From Solilutibacter silvestris (lineage in GTDB: Bacteria; Pseudomonadota; Gammaproteobacteria; Xanthomonadales; Xanthomonadaceae), in the NCBI RefSeq assembly GCF_002895945.1, contig NZ_NPZB01000001.1, positions 1 to 64,000 of the forward strand: 64,000 bases of DNA, read 5' to 3'. A model generated the notes under the pieces. It saw only the letters and a program-made list of their open reading frames with translations, was not told where the DNA came from and made no database searches. Below, one piece after another: positions 15,160-24,159 of this stretch. Numbering within the stretch: position 1 is the stretch's first letter; each line of letters opens with the position of its first letter. The position numbers and the translations under genes were made by a program.

Positions 15160-16881
15160 GATCACGGTGGTGGCGACCAGCAGGTCGGTCTTGCCGGCCT
15201 TGAAATCGAGCATCGCGGCCTGTTTGTCGCGCGCGTTCATGCGCCCGTGTACCAGCCCGACCCGCAATTTCGGAAGTTGCGCGACCAACGCCTCGTAGGT
15301 GCCCTGCGCGGCCTGCGCGATCACTTCGTCGGAGTCGTCGATCAAGGTGCAGACCCAATAGGCCTGGCGACCTTCGGCACAGGCGGCGCGGATGCGTTCG
15401 ACCAGATCGGGACGGCGTTCCGAGGTCAGCACGATGGTCTGCACCGGCGTGCGCCCGGGCGGCAGTTCGTCGATCACCGAGACATCGAGGTCGGCGTAGG
15501 CCGCCATCGCCAAGGTGCGCGGAATCGGCGTCGCGGTCATCACCAACTGGTGCGGTACACGCTTATGAGAAGCCGGCGACGACGCATCATCCACGCCTGC
15601 CCGTCCTTTGTCGCGTAATGCCAGGCGTTGCTGCACGCCGAAGCGATGCTGTTCGTCGACGATGGCCAGCGCGAGATCGTGGAAGGCGATGCCTTCCTGC
15701 ATCAAGGCGTGCGTGCCGACCACCAGCTGCGCCGCGCCGTTGGCGATGGTGTCCAGCGTCGCTGCGCGCGCCTTGCCGCCGACTTTTCCCGCCAGCCAAG
15801 CAACGCGGATGTCGAGTGGTTCCAGCCAGCCACGCAAGGTGTCGTAGTGCTGTTCGGCGAGCAATTCTGTCGGCGCCATCAGCGCGGCCTGGCGCCCCGC
15901 TTCGATCGCCAGCAATGCCGCCAACGCCGCCACCACGGTCTTGCCGCTGCCGACATCGCCCTGTACCAGTCGCAGCATCGGATGCGGATGGGCGAGATCG
16001 TCGCGCACTTCGTCGAAGACGCGTTCCTGCGCCGCGGTCAGCGCGAACGGCAACGCTGCGCGCAGGCGTTCGGCCAATCGCGACGATTTCCCCAGTGGAA
16101 TCGCGCCATGTTTTTGCATGGCGATGCGTTGGCGGCGCAGGCTGAGGTGGTGCGCCAGCATTTCCTCCAGCGCCAGCCGTCGTTGCGCGGGATGATGGCC
16201 GGATTGCAGGGCATCGAGATCGGCATCGGCGGGCGGACGATGCAAGGTCAACAAGGCATCGCGCAATCCCGGCAGATGCAGCGCCCGCGCCAATTCCGCC
16301 GGCAGCAGTTCGAGTTCGGCATCATCAGGCAGGCGCTTCAACGCTTCGCCGATCAATCGTCGCAACGCCGCCGGCGTGACGCCTTCGAGTTGCGGATAGA
16401 CCGGGTCGAGGCGATCACTCAATGTCGCGTCTTCATCGCCAAGGATGCGGTAACTGGGATGCACCATCTCCAGTCCGAGCTGGCCCGGGCGTGGTGTGCC
16501 GAAGACGCGCACACGCGTGCCCGGCAGGAACTGGTTGGCCTGTTGCGAACGAAAGTGGAAGAAGCGCATCACCAGCGTGCCGCGCGAGTCGTCGGTCAGC
16601 GCGACCTTCAGTTGCGGGCGATAACGGAACCCGCGTTCGACGGCTTGCACGGTTCCTTCCACTTGCGCGGCGACGCCCGGTTGCAGCGCGCGGATCGGCG
16701 TTAGTCGCGTGCGGTCCTCATAGCCACGCGGCAGCCAGAACCACAGGTCCTGCAGCGTTTCCAGCCCGCGTTCGGCCAGTTTCGCCGACATCTGCGGGCC
16801 GACGCCAGGCAACGTGGCGATGGCGGCATTGCCGGCCGCCGCCAATGCCGGCGCGGGTTTGCCTGCTCGCGCCATTGGTCC

Positions 16882-17265
16882 TTATTCGAGCACGAGGATG
16901 GCGTCGACCTCGAACTGCGCGCCTTTCGGCAAGCCGGAGACTTCGATGGTGGAACGCGCCGGATACGGTGCGTCGAAGAATTCCGCCATCACCGCGTTGA
17001 CCGTGGCGAAGTTGGAGAGGTCGACGAGGTAGAGGCCGAGCCGCGCGATCTGGCGCAGTTCGCCGCCGCTGGCCTCGCACACTGCCTTGAGGTTGTCGAA
17101 GGCGCGACGCACCTGCGCGGCGAAATCGCCGTCGACGATGTCGCCCGTTGCCGGGTCGAGCGGGATCTGGCCGGAGAGGAACACGGTGCCGCCGCAGCGC
17201 ATCGCCTGCGAATACGGGCCGATGGCGGCGGGCGCACGATCGGTATGGATTTGGACGCGACTCAT
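16882..17265 (-). CDS. ridA: RidA family reactive enamine/imine deaminase
   Basis: From ATG 17265 the 127-residue protein has the RidA signature: AIGPYSQAM, VFLSGQIPLDPATGDIV, and the C-terminal RSTIEVSGLPKGAQFEVDAILV with the conserved arginine. RidA clears reactive enamines released by PLP enzymes and works as a trimer in the cytoplasm. A longer upstream open frame (to 17514) is antisense noise over the end of spoT. It lies six bases before recG, between spoT and recG, as in related species. Confidence 0.92.
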   Translation of the reverse strand: MSRVQIHTDRAPAAIGPYSQAMRCGGTVFLSGQIPLDPATGDIVDGDFAAQVRRAFDNLKAVCEASGGELRQIARLGLYLVDLSNFATVNAVMAEFFDAPYPARSTIEVSGLPKGAQFEVDAILVLE

Positions 17266-17323
17266 GGCGGCTCCGGGCTTGGTGGATGCACCTAGTGTAA
17301 CGAGCGACCGGTGCGGGCTCGCC

Positions 17324-19480
17324 TCAGATCCGTTCGACGTTGTGCACGGCGGCGACGCGGCGCAGGCGGCGGCGGACTTCCTCGAGGTGGTCCATGGTGT
17401 GCACCTCGATGTAGAAGCGCACGGTGGCGACGCTGTTGTCGCGGTCGAGGTAATCGACGCGGTCGATGTTGGATGCCGCTTCGGCGATCGCCGAGGCCAT
17501 CTGCGCCAATACACCGGGGCGGTTGTCCGCTTCGACGCGGATGCCGACGAGATAGTCGCCGGTCACGTTGGGATCCCAGCCCATCTCGACGCAACGCTCG
17601 GGCGAGCGCCGGTATTCGCTGACGTTGCGGCAATCCGAACGATGCACCGCGATGCCCTTGCCGGTGGTGTGGTAGCCCATGATCGAGTCGTACGGGATCG
17701 GCATGCAGCACTGCGCGAAACTGATCACGCCACCTTCGTTGCCGGAGACCAGGATGCGATCGCGCGCACGCACGGCGTGGGTATCGTGGCCGTCGCGATC
17801 GGGCGTGGTGGAAAGGTGCTGCGCCACCTGGCTGGGAATGCGGTTGCCGAGCGCAATGTCTTCCAGCAACGATTCCAGGCGCGGATAGCGGTGGTCGGAG
17901 AGATAGCGCTTGAGCTGCGCGGCGGGCAGGCGTTCGATCGAACTGTCGAGTCTTTCCAGCGCGGCTTCCAGCATGCGATGGCCGAGCTGCACCGCCTCCT
18001 CGTGCCCGACCTGTTTCAGCCGCTGGCGGATCGCCGCACGCGCCTTGCCGGTGGTGACGTAGTCCAGCCACTGCGGTTGCGGCGCCGCCGATTTCGCGGT
18101 GACGATCTCCACCGTCTGGCCGCTGGTGAGGCGCGTGCGCAACGGCACCAGCCGTCCGTCCACGCGCGCGGTCACCGCGTTGTTGCCGACGTCGGTATGC
18201 ACGGCGTAGGCGAAATCGAGCGCGGTCGCGCTGCGCGGCAGGGCGAGGATGCGACCCTTCGGCGTGAACACGTAGACCTCGTCCGGGTACAGCTCGACCT
18301 TGACGTTCTCGAGGAATTCCAGCGAATTGCCGGTGGCCTTCTGCGATTCCACCACGCCGGCGATCCACGCATTGGCGCGATTGAGCGCGCTGCTGGAATC
18401 GCCACCCTGCTTGTAGGTCCAGTGCGCGGCGATGCCGCGTTCCGCCACCAGATCCATGTCCTGGGTGCGGATCTGCACTTCGATCGGCGCGCCGTATGGC
18501 CCGAACAACACCGTGTGCAGCGACTGGTAGCCGTTGGCCTTGGGGATGGCGATGAAATCGCGGAAGCGCCCGTCGAGCGGCTTGAAGGTGGCGTGCGCCA
18601 CGCCCAGCGCGTGGTAGCAATCGGGCACGGTATCGACGATGACGCGGAAGCCGAACACGTCCATCACCTGTTCCAGCGATTTCCGTTCGGCGCGCATCTT
18701 GGTGTAGATGCTCCACGGCGATTTCACCCGGCTCACCAGGCGATGCTTCAATCCTTCCTTGGTCAGTCGTTGCGCCAGTTGCGCCTCGACCTGTATCACC
18801 GCCTCGCGGCGCACCGCCGGCTGCTGGCGGATGCGTTTTTCCAGCGCGGCATAACGCCACGGGTGCAGCGCCTTGAAGGCAAGATCCTGCAATTCGGCCT
18901 TGACCAGGTTCATGCCCAGGCGCTGCGCGATCGGTGCGTAGACCTCGAGCGTTTCGCGGGCGATGCGTTCGCGCGCCTCGCGCGATTGCGAACCGAGCGT
19001 GCGCATGTTGTGCAGGCGATCGGCCAGCTTGATCAGGATGACGCGCAGGTCGCGCGACATCGCCAGCATCATCTTGCGGAAACTCTCGGCCGCGGCTTCC
19101 TGTCGATCGCGGAACTTGAGCTTGTCCAGCTTGGTGACGCCTTCCACCAGTTCGGCCACGGTTTCGCCGAACTGCGCGGCGAGATCATCGCGATCGAGCG
19201 GGGTGTCCTCGATGGTGTCGTGGAGGATCGCCGCGATCAGCGTTTCCGCGTCCAGCCCGAGTTCGGCCAGCACCCGCGCCACCGCCACCGGATGGGTGAT
19301 GTAGGGTTCGCCGGATTTGCGCGTCTGCCCGGCATGCGCGGCCGCGCCGATCCGCCATGCCTTGTGCAACTGGCTGCGGTCGTGGTCATCGAGATAGCTC
19401 GCGGCGGCATCGAGCGCACGCATGTCTTCCGGCAGATCGGACGGTTGCGGAGCGGGCGATTGCAGCGATTGCGGCGCCAT
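17324..19480 (-). CDS. spoT: Bifunctional (p)ppGpp synthase/hydrolase SpoT
   Basis: The 718-residue enzyme has an N-terminal HD hydrolase domain (AAILHDTIEDT, the intact HD-ED motif), a synthetase domain (FGFRVIVD, IAIPKANGYQSLHT, EVQIRTQDMD), a TGS domain (VYVFTPKGRILALPRSATALDFAYAVH) and a C-terminal ACT domain. It makes and degrades the stringent-response alarmone. Both active sites look intact. A terminator separates it from rpoZ, so it probably has its own promoter between 19480 and 19564. Confidence 0.95.
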   Translation of the reverse strand: MAPQSLQSPAPQPSDLPEDMRALDAAASYLDDHDRSQLHKAWRIGAAAHAGQTRKSGEPYITHPVAVARVLAELGLDAETLIAAILHDTIEDTPLDRDDLAAQFGETVAELVEGVTKLDKLKFRDRQEAAAESFRKMMLAMSRDLRVILIKLADRLHNMRTLGSQSREARERIARETLEVYAPIAQRLGMNLVKAELQDLAFKALHPWRYAALEKRIRQQPAVRREAVIQVEAQLAQRLTKEGLKHRLVSRVKSPWSIYTKMRAERKSLEQVMDVFGFRVIVDTVPDCYHALGVAHATFKPLDGRFRDFIAIPKANGYQSLHTVLFGPYGAPIEVQIRTQDMDLVAERGIAAHWTYKQGGDSSSALNRANAWIAGVVESQKATGNSLEFLENVKVELYPDEVYVFTPKGRILALPRSATALDFAYAVHTDVGNNAVTARVDGRLVPLRTRLTSGQTVEIVTAKSAAPQPQWLDYVTTGKARAAIRQRLKQVGHEEAVQLGHRMLEAALERLDSSIERLPAAQLKRYLSDHRYPRLESLLEDIALGNRIPSQVAQHLSTTPDRDGHDTHAVRARDRILVSGNEGGVISFAQCCMPIPYDSIMGYHTTGKGIAVHRSDCRNVSEYRRSPERCVEMGWDPNVTGDYLVGIRVEADNRPGVLAQMASAIAEAASNIDRVDYLDRDNSVATVRFYIEVHTMDHLEEVRRRLRRVAAVHNVERI

Positions 19481-19563
19481 GGCCCGAGCCTACACTGCCG
19501 CGACGCGGGCGAAAATGCCTGCCAGCGCACCGATCCGGCATCTGCAAACGCGCGCTCCAATGC

Positions 19564-19588
19564 AAAAGGCCCCGCGTTGCGGGGCCTT
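19564..19588 (-). terminator. Intrinsic terminator after rpoZ
   Basis: On the minus strand a 10-base perfect stem AAGGCCCCGC/GCGGGGCCTT with a 3-base loop is followed by TTTT. It lies 27 bases after the rpoZ stop and should end most gmk-rpoZ transcripts before spoT. Confidence 0.8.
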
Positions 19589-19614
19589 CGAGGCGTGACT
19601 GGATGCCGGGCGGA

Positions 19615-19914
19615 TCAGTCGTCGCCCTTGGACATGTCGTCGTCGCCAACCACTTCGGCGGCGGCCCATTCCATCGCTTCGCGCTCGGCGCGCGCCTTCT
19701 CGGACTTCTCGACGGTGTCGATGAAGGCGGAGTCGACCTTGCGGGCGGCGATTTCACGCAGGGCCAGCACGGTCGGCTTGTCGTCCAGCTCGCGATTGTC
19801 GAGCTTGGGTTCGACGCCCTTGGCCAACTGGCGGGCGCGCTTGGCGGCCATCACGACCAGTTCGAAACGGTTGTCGACCACATCCATGCAGTCTTCGACA
19901 GTGATACGCGCCAT
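19615..19914 (-). CDS. rpoZ: RNA polymerase omega subunit
   Basis: The 99-residue protein starts [20 protein letters not shown] and contains [11 protein letters not shown] and [17 protein letters not shown], the hallmarks of omega. It helps assemble beta-prime into RNA polymerase and forms part of the ppGpp site. Its position between gmk and spoT is conserved. Confidence 0.95.
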   Translation of the reverse strand: MARITVEDCMDVVDNRFELVVMAAKRARQLAKGVEPKLDNRELDDKPTVLALREIAARKVDSAFIDTVEKSEKARAEREAMEWAAAEVVGDDDMSKGDD

Positions 19915-19973
19915 GGCTTTGCGGCGGCAGACGCCGCCCTCCGGAATCGGGGTAGACCGGGAAGTATGGCTGG

Positions 19974-20594
19974 TCAGCCGTTATCGGTCAATAACTGGGT
20001 GATCAGGCGGGCGTGGCGGGCGATCTGGGCCTCGCGGCGCAGGCGGCTGGCGGTGATGATGCTGGCGAGGTCCTCGGTCGCGACCGCGAAATCCTCGTTG
20101 ACGATCACGTAGTCGAACTCGCCGTAATGGCTCATCTCTTCGCGCGCGGCGGCGAGGCGGCGGGCGATGGTTTCCTCGCTGTCCTGGGCGCGGCGGCGCA
20201 TGCGATCCTCCAGCGCCTGGCGCGAGGGCGGCAGGATGAAGATGCTCACCGCGTCCGGCACCTTCTCGCGCACCTGGCGCGCGCCCTGCCAGTCGATCTC
20301 CAGCAGCACGTCGCGGCCCAAGGCCAGCTGCGGTTCCACCGACTGCCGCGCGGTGCCCTTCCAGTCGCCGTGGACGCGCGCGTATTCGAAGAAGTCGCCG
20401 GCACCGATCATGCGCTGGAATTCGCCGTCATCGACGAAGTGGTAGTGCTCGGCATGGCGCTCGCCGGGACGCGGCCCGCGCGAGGTGAACGAGATCGACA
20501 GGCTGATGGTCGGATCGCGTGCCAGCACGGCGTTCACCAGGCTGGATTTCCCTGCGCCGGAGGGCGCCGCGACCATGTAGAGGGTTCCGCGCAT
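19974..20594 (-). CDS. gmk: Guanylate kinase
   Basis: The 206-residue enzyme begins [20 protein letters not shown] with the P-loop, followed by the GMP-binding [17 protein letters not shown] and [12 protein letters not shown]. It phosphorylates GMP to GDP with ATP. Length and motifs are typical. It lies between yicC and rpoZ on the same strand. Confidence 0.95.
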   Translation of the reverse strand: MRGTLYMVAAPSGAGKSSLVNAVLARDPTISLSISFTSRGPRPGERHAEHYHFVDDGEFQRMIGAGDFFEYARVHGDWKGTARQSVEPQLALGRDVLLEIDWQGARQVREKVPDAVSIFILPPSRQALEDRMRRRAQDSEETIARRLAAAREEMSHYGEFDYVIVNEDFAVATEDLASIITASRLRREAQIARHARLITQLLTDNG

Positions 20595-20646
20595 GTGGGA
20601 TCGACGGGTGGATGGACAGGGATCGTACCGCGTTTGCGGTGGTGGC

Positions 20647-21519
20647 CTATTCGATGTTCTGGACCTGCTCCCGCACCTGGTCGATCAGCACCTTGAGTTC
20701 GATGGCGGCATTGGTGCTGCGCAGGTCCACCGATTTCGAGCCGAGTGTGTTGGCTTCGCGGTTGAATTCCTGCATCAGGAAATCGAGGCGACGGCCCATC
20801 GGCTCGTGCTGGCCGAGCGCACGACGCAATTCCTGCAGGTGGGCGTCGAGGCGATCGAGCTCCTCGTCGACATCGATCTTCTGCAGGGCCAGCACCAGTT
20901 CCTGCTCGATCCGGCCCGGCTCCAGCGTCGTGCCCGGCACACTGAATTCGGCCATGCGCTTCTGCAGCTTGTCGCGCTGGGCATGGCGCAACGTCGGCAG
21001 CAACGCGCGTACCTCCGCCACCTGCACGGCGATGGCATCGGCGCGATCGCGGATCACCTCGGCCAGTTTCGCGCCTTCGCGTTCGCGCGCGGCGACGAAT
21101 TCGTCCACCACCGCGGACAGCAATTTCAGCGCCTGTTGGTGCAGGTGTTCGGCATCGACATCGCGACGCCGCACCACGCCTGGCCACGCCAGCACGTCGG
21201 TGATGTCGGTGGATGCATTGGGGAAGCGTGTCGACAAGCTTTGTGCGAGCTCCGACAGGCGCGCGACCACGCCATCATCGATCGCCAGGGCGTCGCCACC
21301 TTCGTTGCTGCGCAGGCGAAACGAGAGTTCGAGCTTGCCGCGCGAGACTTTCGCCGCGACGCGTTCGCGCAACTGAGGCTCCAGCACGCGCAGCTCGTCG
21401 GGCAGGCGCACGCCGAGTTCGAGGAAACGATGGTTGACCGCGCGCAATTCGCAGGCGAGCGTACCGATCTCGGTCGGCGCTTCGGCGGAAGCGAATGCGG
21501 TCATGCTGCGAATCGGCAT
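20647..21519 (-). CDS. yicC: YicC family endoribonuclease-like protein
   Basis: ATG at 21519 (MPIRSMTAFASAEA) gives 290 residues, the family length. The start SMTAFA, ELRAVNHRFLELGVRLPDELR and the C-terminal block GRRLDFLMQEFNREANTLGSK are YicC hallmarks. YicC is reported to act in RNA turnover in Escherichia coli. The frame is open further upstream, but that part is antisense to rph. It is divergent from rph with a 75-base gap holding both promoters. Confidence 0.92.
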   Translation of the reverse strand: MPIRSMTAFASAEAPTEIGTLACELRAVNHRFLELGVRLPDELRVLEPQLRERVAAKVSRGKLELSFRLRSNEGGDALAIDDGVVARLSELAQSLSTRFPNASTDITDVLAWPGVVRRRDVDAEHLHQQALKLLSAVVDEFVAAREREGAKLAEVIRDRADAIAVQVAEVRALLPTLRHAQRDKLQKRMAEFSVPGTTLEPGRIEQELVLALQKIDVDEELDRLDAHLQELRRALGQHEPMGRRLDFLMQEFNREANTLGSKSVDLRSTNAAIELKVLIDQVREQVQNIE

Positions 21520-21594
21520 CGAGAATCCTATATCAGCTGGGAAATATGGGGTGAATGGTAAACTCGCGCGCCGTTCCGCAGGAAATCCCGGAAA

Positions 21595-22326
21595 ATGAGC
21601 GTCCTTGAGCGCCCCAGCGGCCGCGCCGCCGACCAACTGCGCACGGTCAGCCTGACTCGCCATTACACGCGCCACGCCGAAGGTTCGGTACTGGTGGCCT
21701 TCGGCGATACACAAGTGCTGTGCACCGCCAGCGTCGAAGCCAAGGCACCGGCATTCCTGCGCGGCAAGGGCGAAGGCTGGGTCACGGCGGAATACGGCAT
21801 GCTGCCGCGCGCCACCCACACCCGCAGCGATCGCGAAGCCTCGCGTGGCAAGCAAGGCGGCCGCACCCTGGAAATCCAGCGCCTGATCGGCCGTGCGCTG
21901 CGCGCCTGCGTCGATCGCAAGGCGCTCGGCGAACACACCATCACCCTCGACTGCGACGTATTGCAGGCCGATGGCGGCACCCGCACCGCTGCGATCACCG
22001 GTGCCTACGTGGCGCTGGCCGATGCGGTGAACGGCATGCTGGCCAAGCGCATGATCGCGCGCAATCCGCTGCATGGCGCGGTCGCGGCGATCTCGGTCGG
22101 CATCTGGCGCGGCGTTCCGGTGCTCGATCTCGACTACGCCGAAGACAGCACCTGCGACACTGACATGAACCTGGTGATGAACGACGGCGGCGGTTTCATC
22201 GAACTGCAAGGCACCGCCGAGGGCCACGCCTTCCGTCGCGATGAACTCGATGCCTTGCTGGCCTTGGGCGAAGCCGGCTGCAGGCAGTTGTTCGCAGCGC
22301 AACAGGCGGCGCTGGCGCAGTCGTGA
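21595..22326 (+). CDS. rph: Ribonuclease PH
   Basis: The 243-residue phosphorolytic exonuclease shows [25 protein letters not shown]-like start, [17 protein letters not shown], and [18 protein letters not shown]. It trims tRNA 3' ends with phosphate. Full length, unlike the truncated E. coli K-12 copy. Its stop overlaps the rdgB start by four bases, so they are one operon. Confidence 0.95.
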   Translation: MSVLERPSGRAADQLRTVSLTRHYTRHAEGSVLVAFGDTQVLCTASVEAKAPAFLRGKGEGWVTAEYGMLPRATHTRSDREASRGKQGGRTLEIQRLIGRALRACVDRKALGEHTITLDCDVLQADGGTRTAAITGAYVALADAVNGMLAKRMIARNPLHGAVAAISVGIWRGVPVLDLDYAEDSTCDTDMNLVMNDGGGFIELQGTAEGHAFRRDELDALLALGEAGCRQLFAAQQAALAQS

Positions 22327-22913
22327 AACTGGTGCTGGCCAGCGGCAACGCCGGCAAGCTGGCGGAATTCCGCGAGTTGTTCGCGGGCACGGGATTCGAT
22401 TTCCATCCGCAATCGGAATTCGCCATCGATGATGTCGAGGAAACCGGACTCACCTTCGTCGAAAACGCATTGATCAAGGCGCGTCATGCCGCGCGCATCA
22501 GCGGATTGCCGGCGCTCGGCGACGACTCCGGACTGTGCGTGGATGCACTGGACGGTGCGCCCGGACTGTATTCGGCACGCTACGCCGGCAGCCACGGCGA
22601 CAGTGCCGCGAACATCGAGAAGTTGCTGCGCGAGATCCACGGAGTCCCCGACGATCAACGCACGGCGCGCTTCGTCTGCGTGCTGGCATTGCTGCGCCAT
22701 GCCGACGATCCGCAACCGATCATCGCGCAGGGCACCTGGGAAGGCCGCATCCTCGACGCACCGCGCGGCGACAACGGTTTCGGTTACGACCCGGTGTTCG
22801 TGGTCCCGGGACTCGGATTGAGTGCGGCGGAACTGGATTCCGCCGCCAAACATCGCCTGAGCCATCGCGGACAGGCAATGGCGCGATTGCACGAGCTGTT
22901 GCAACCACAATGA
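22323..22913 (+). CDS. rdgB: XTP/dITP pyrophosphatase (RdgB/HAM1)
   Basis: The 196-residue protein starts [15 protein letters not shown], has the metal site [24 protein letters not shown] and the C-terminal LSHRGQAM. It removes non-canonical purine triphosphates from the pool. A gtg start overlaps the rph stop (GTGA), and its own stop overlaps hemW (ATGA), giving a tight rph-rdgB-hemW operon. Confidence 0.95.
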   Translation: MKLVLASGNAGKLAEFRELFAGTGFDFHPQSEFAIDDVEETGLTFVENALIKARHAARISGLPALGDDSGLCVDALDGAPGLYSARYAGSHGDSAANIEKLLREIHGVPDDQRTARFVCVLALLRHADDPQPIIAQGTWEGRILDAPRGDNGFGYDPVFVVPGLGLSAAELDSAAKHRLSHRGQAMARLHELLQPQ

Positions 22914-24076
22914 ACGCGCAAGAGCTGACGCTCACGCCACCGCCGTTGTCGCTTTACGTCCACCTGCCGTGGTGCGTGCGCAAATGCCCGTACTGCGATT
23001 TCAATTCGCATGGCTTGCGCGGCGACGCCCCCTACGATGACTACATCGACGCACTGATCCGCGACCTCGAACACGACCTGCCGCTGGTGTGGGGGCGCGT
23101 GGTGCATTCGGTGTTTTTCGGCGGCGGCACGCCCAGCCTGTTTTCGCCGGAACGGATCGATCGCTTCCTGCAACAGGCCAGCGCGCGCCTGACCATCGCG
23201 CCCGGCGCCGAGATCACCCTGGAAACCAATCCGGGCACGGTCGAACACGGGCCGTTCGCGGGCTATCGTGCGGCCGGCATCAATCGCCTCAGCTTCGGCG
23301 TGCAGAGTTTCGACGATGGCTGCCTGCAGCGACTCGGACGCATCCATTCCAGTGGCGATGCCGAGCGCGCGGTGAAGGCGGCGCAGGACGCCGGCCTCGA
23401 CAACCTCAACCTCGACTTGATGTATGCGCTGCCGCAACAGACACTGGCGATGGCCGAACACGACGTCGAACGCGCCATCGCACTGTCGCCCGCGCATCTC
23501 AGCCATTACCAGCTGACGCTGGAACCGAACACCTTGTTCGCGGCGAAACCGCCGCAGTGCATTCCCGACGACGATCTCGCCTGGGACATGCAGGAGCGTT
23601 GCCAGGCGTTGATGGCGGACGGCGGATTCGCGCAATACGAAGTCAGCGCCTACGCCAGGCCGGATCGCCAGTGCGCGCACAACCTCAACTACTGGACCTT
23701 CGGCGACTACCTCGGCATCGGCGCGGGCGCGCACGGCAAGCTCACGCTGGGCGCCGAACAACGCATCCTGCGGCGCTGGAAGCTGAAGCATCCCGATGCC
23801 TACCTGCGCGATGCCGGCGACGCGGCAGCCATCGGTGGCGACGAGGACATCGTGTCGGCGCGGCGTCCATTCGACTTCATGCTCAATGCGCTGCGGCTCA
23901 ACGCCGGTTTCAGCCTGAAACTGTATGAGCAACGCACCGGCCTGGAGGCTGCGACGATCGGCCGCGAATTGGCGATCGCAGCAGAGCGCGGCTGGTTGGA
24001 TGTCCGGGATGCCCATGTCATCCCGACAGAGTTGGGACGGCGGTTCACAAATGACGTGATTGCGCTGTTTTTGTGA
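22910..24076 (+). CDS. hemW: Radical SAM heme chaperone HemW
   Basis: From ATG 22910 the 388-residue protein has the radical SAM cluster [11 protein letters not shown] (CxxxCxxC), [10 protein letters not shown] and [11 protein letters not shown], and a C-terminal HemW domain. It is annotated in older records as coproporphyrinogen oxidase-like; the HemW form CPYCDF lacks the extra cysteine of HemN. It carries heme to respiratory enzymes. Overlaps rdgB by four bases. Confidence 0.93.
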   Translation: MNAQELTLTPPPLSLYVHLPWCVRKCPYCDFNSHGLRGDAPYDDYIDALIRDLEHDLPLVWGRVVHSVFFGGGTPSLFSPERIDRFLQQASARLTIAPGAEITLETNPGTVEHGPFAGYRAAGINRLSFGVQSFDDGCLQRLGRIHSSGDAERAVKAAQDAGLDNLNLDLMYALPQQTLAMAEHDVERAIALSPAHLSHYQLTLEPNTLFAAKPPQCIPDDDLAWDMQERCQALMADGGFAQYEVSAYARPDRQCAHNLNYWTFGDYLGIGAGAHGKLTLGAEQRILRRWKLKHPDAYLRDAGDAAAIGGDEDIVSARRPFDFMLNALRLNAGFSLKLYEQRTGLEAATIGRELAIAAERGWLDVRDAHVIPTELGRRFTNDVIALFL

Positions 24077-24159
24077 AGCCCGGCACTGATTTCCGTGAAA
24101 TAACCGCTAACATCACCGCAAGTAATATCCAGGTGCAGGATCGCGCCAAGGGAAGAACT

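Larger units (their letters stand above)
15019..16875 (-). pseudogene. recG: ATP-dependent DNA helicase RecG, 3' end replaced by island sequence
   Basis: Residues 1-572 are a normal RecG: helix-hairpin-helix-like LPGVGPQMSAKL, wedge OB domain, Walker A GDVGSGKT, DEQHRFGVQQR and TATPIPRT. Reading breaks after LVATTVI, where motif V should continue EVGVDV. Forty-six unrelated residues follow, then a stop; about 100 or more native residues including motif VI (QLRGRVGRG) are missing. The product should bind DNA and ATP poorly coupled at best, and not act as a helicase. It follows ridA as the last gene of the gmk-rpoZ-spoT-ridA-recG group. The altered stop overlaps the start of the island's RecG-like gene. 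Confidence 0.88.

Noticed and set aside
15628-16704. Plus-strand 358-codon frame over recG
   Set aside because: Antisense to clear RecG motifs; Gln/Arg-rich shadow.
17087-20002. Plus-strand open frame of 971 codons
   Set aside because: It is antisense to spoT and rpoZ, rich in Arg/His/Ala, and matches no family. Such frames are common opposite G+C-rich genes.
20647-22302. 551-codon version of YicC
   Set aside because: The part upstream of 21519 is antisense to rph; the family length is about 290 residues.
22784-24016. Minus-strand 410-codon frame
   Set aside because: Antisense to hemW, which has an intact radical SAM motif.
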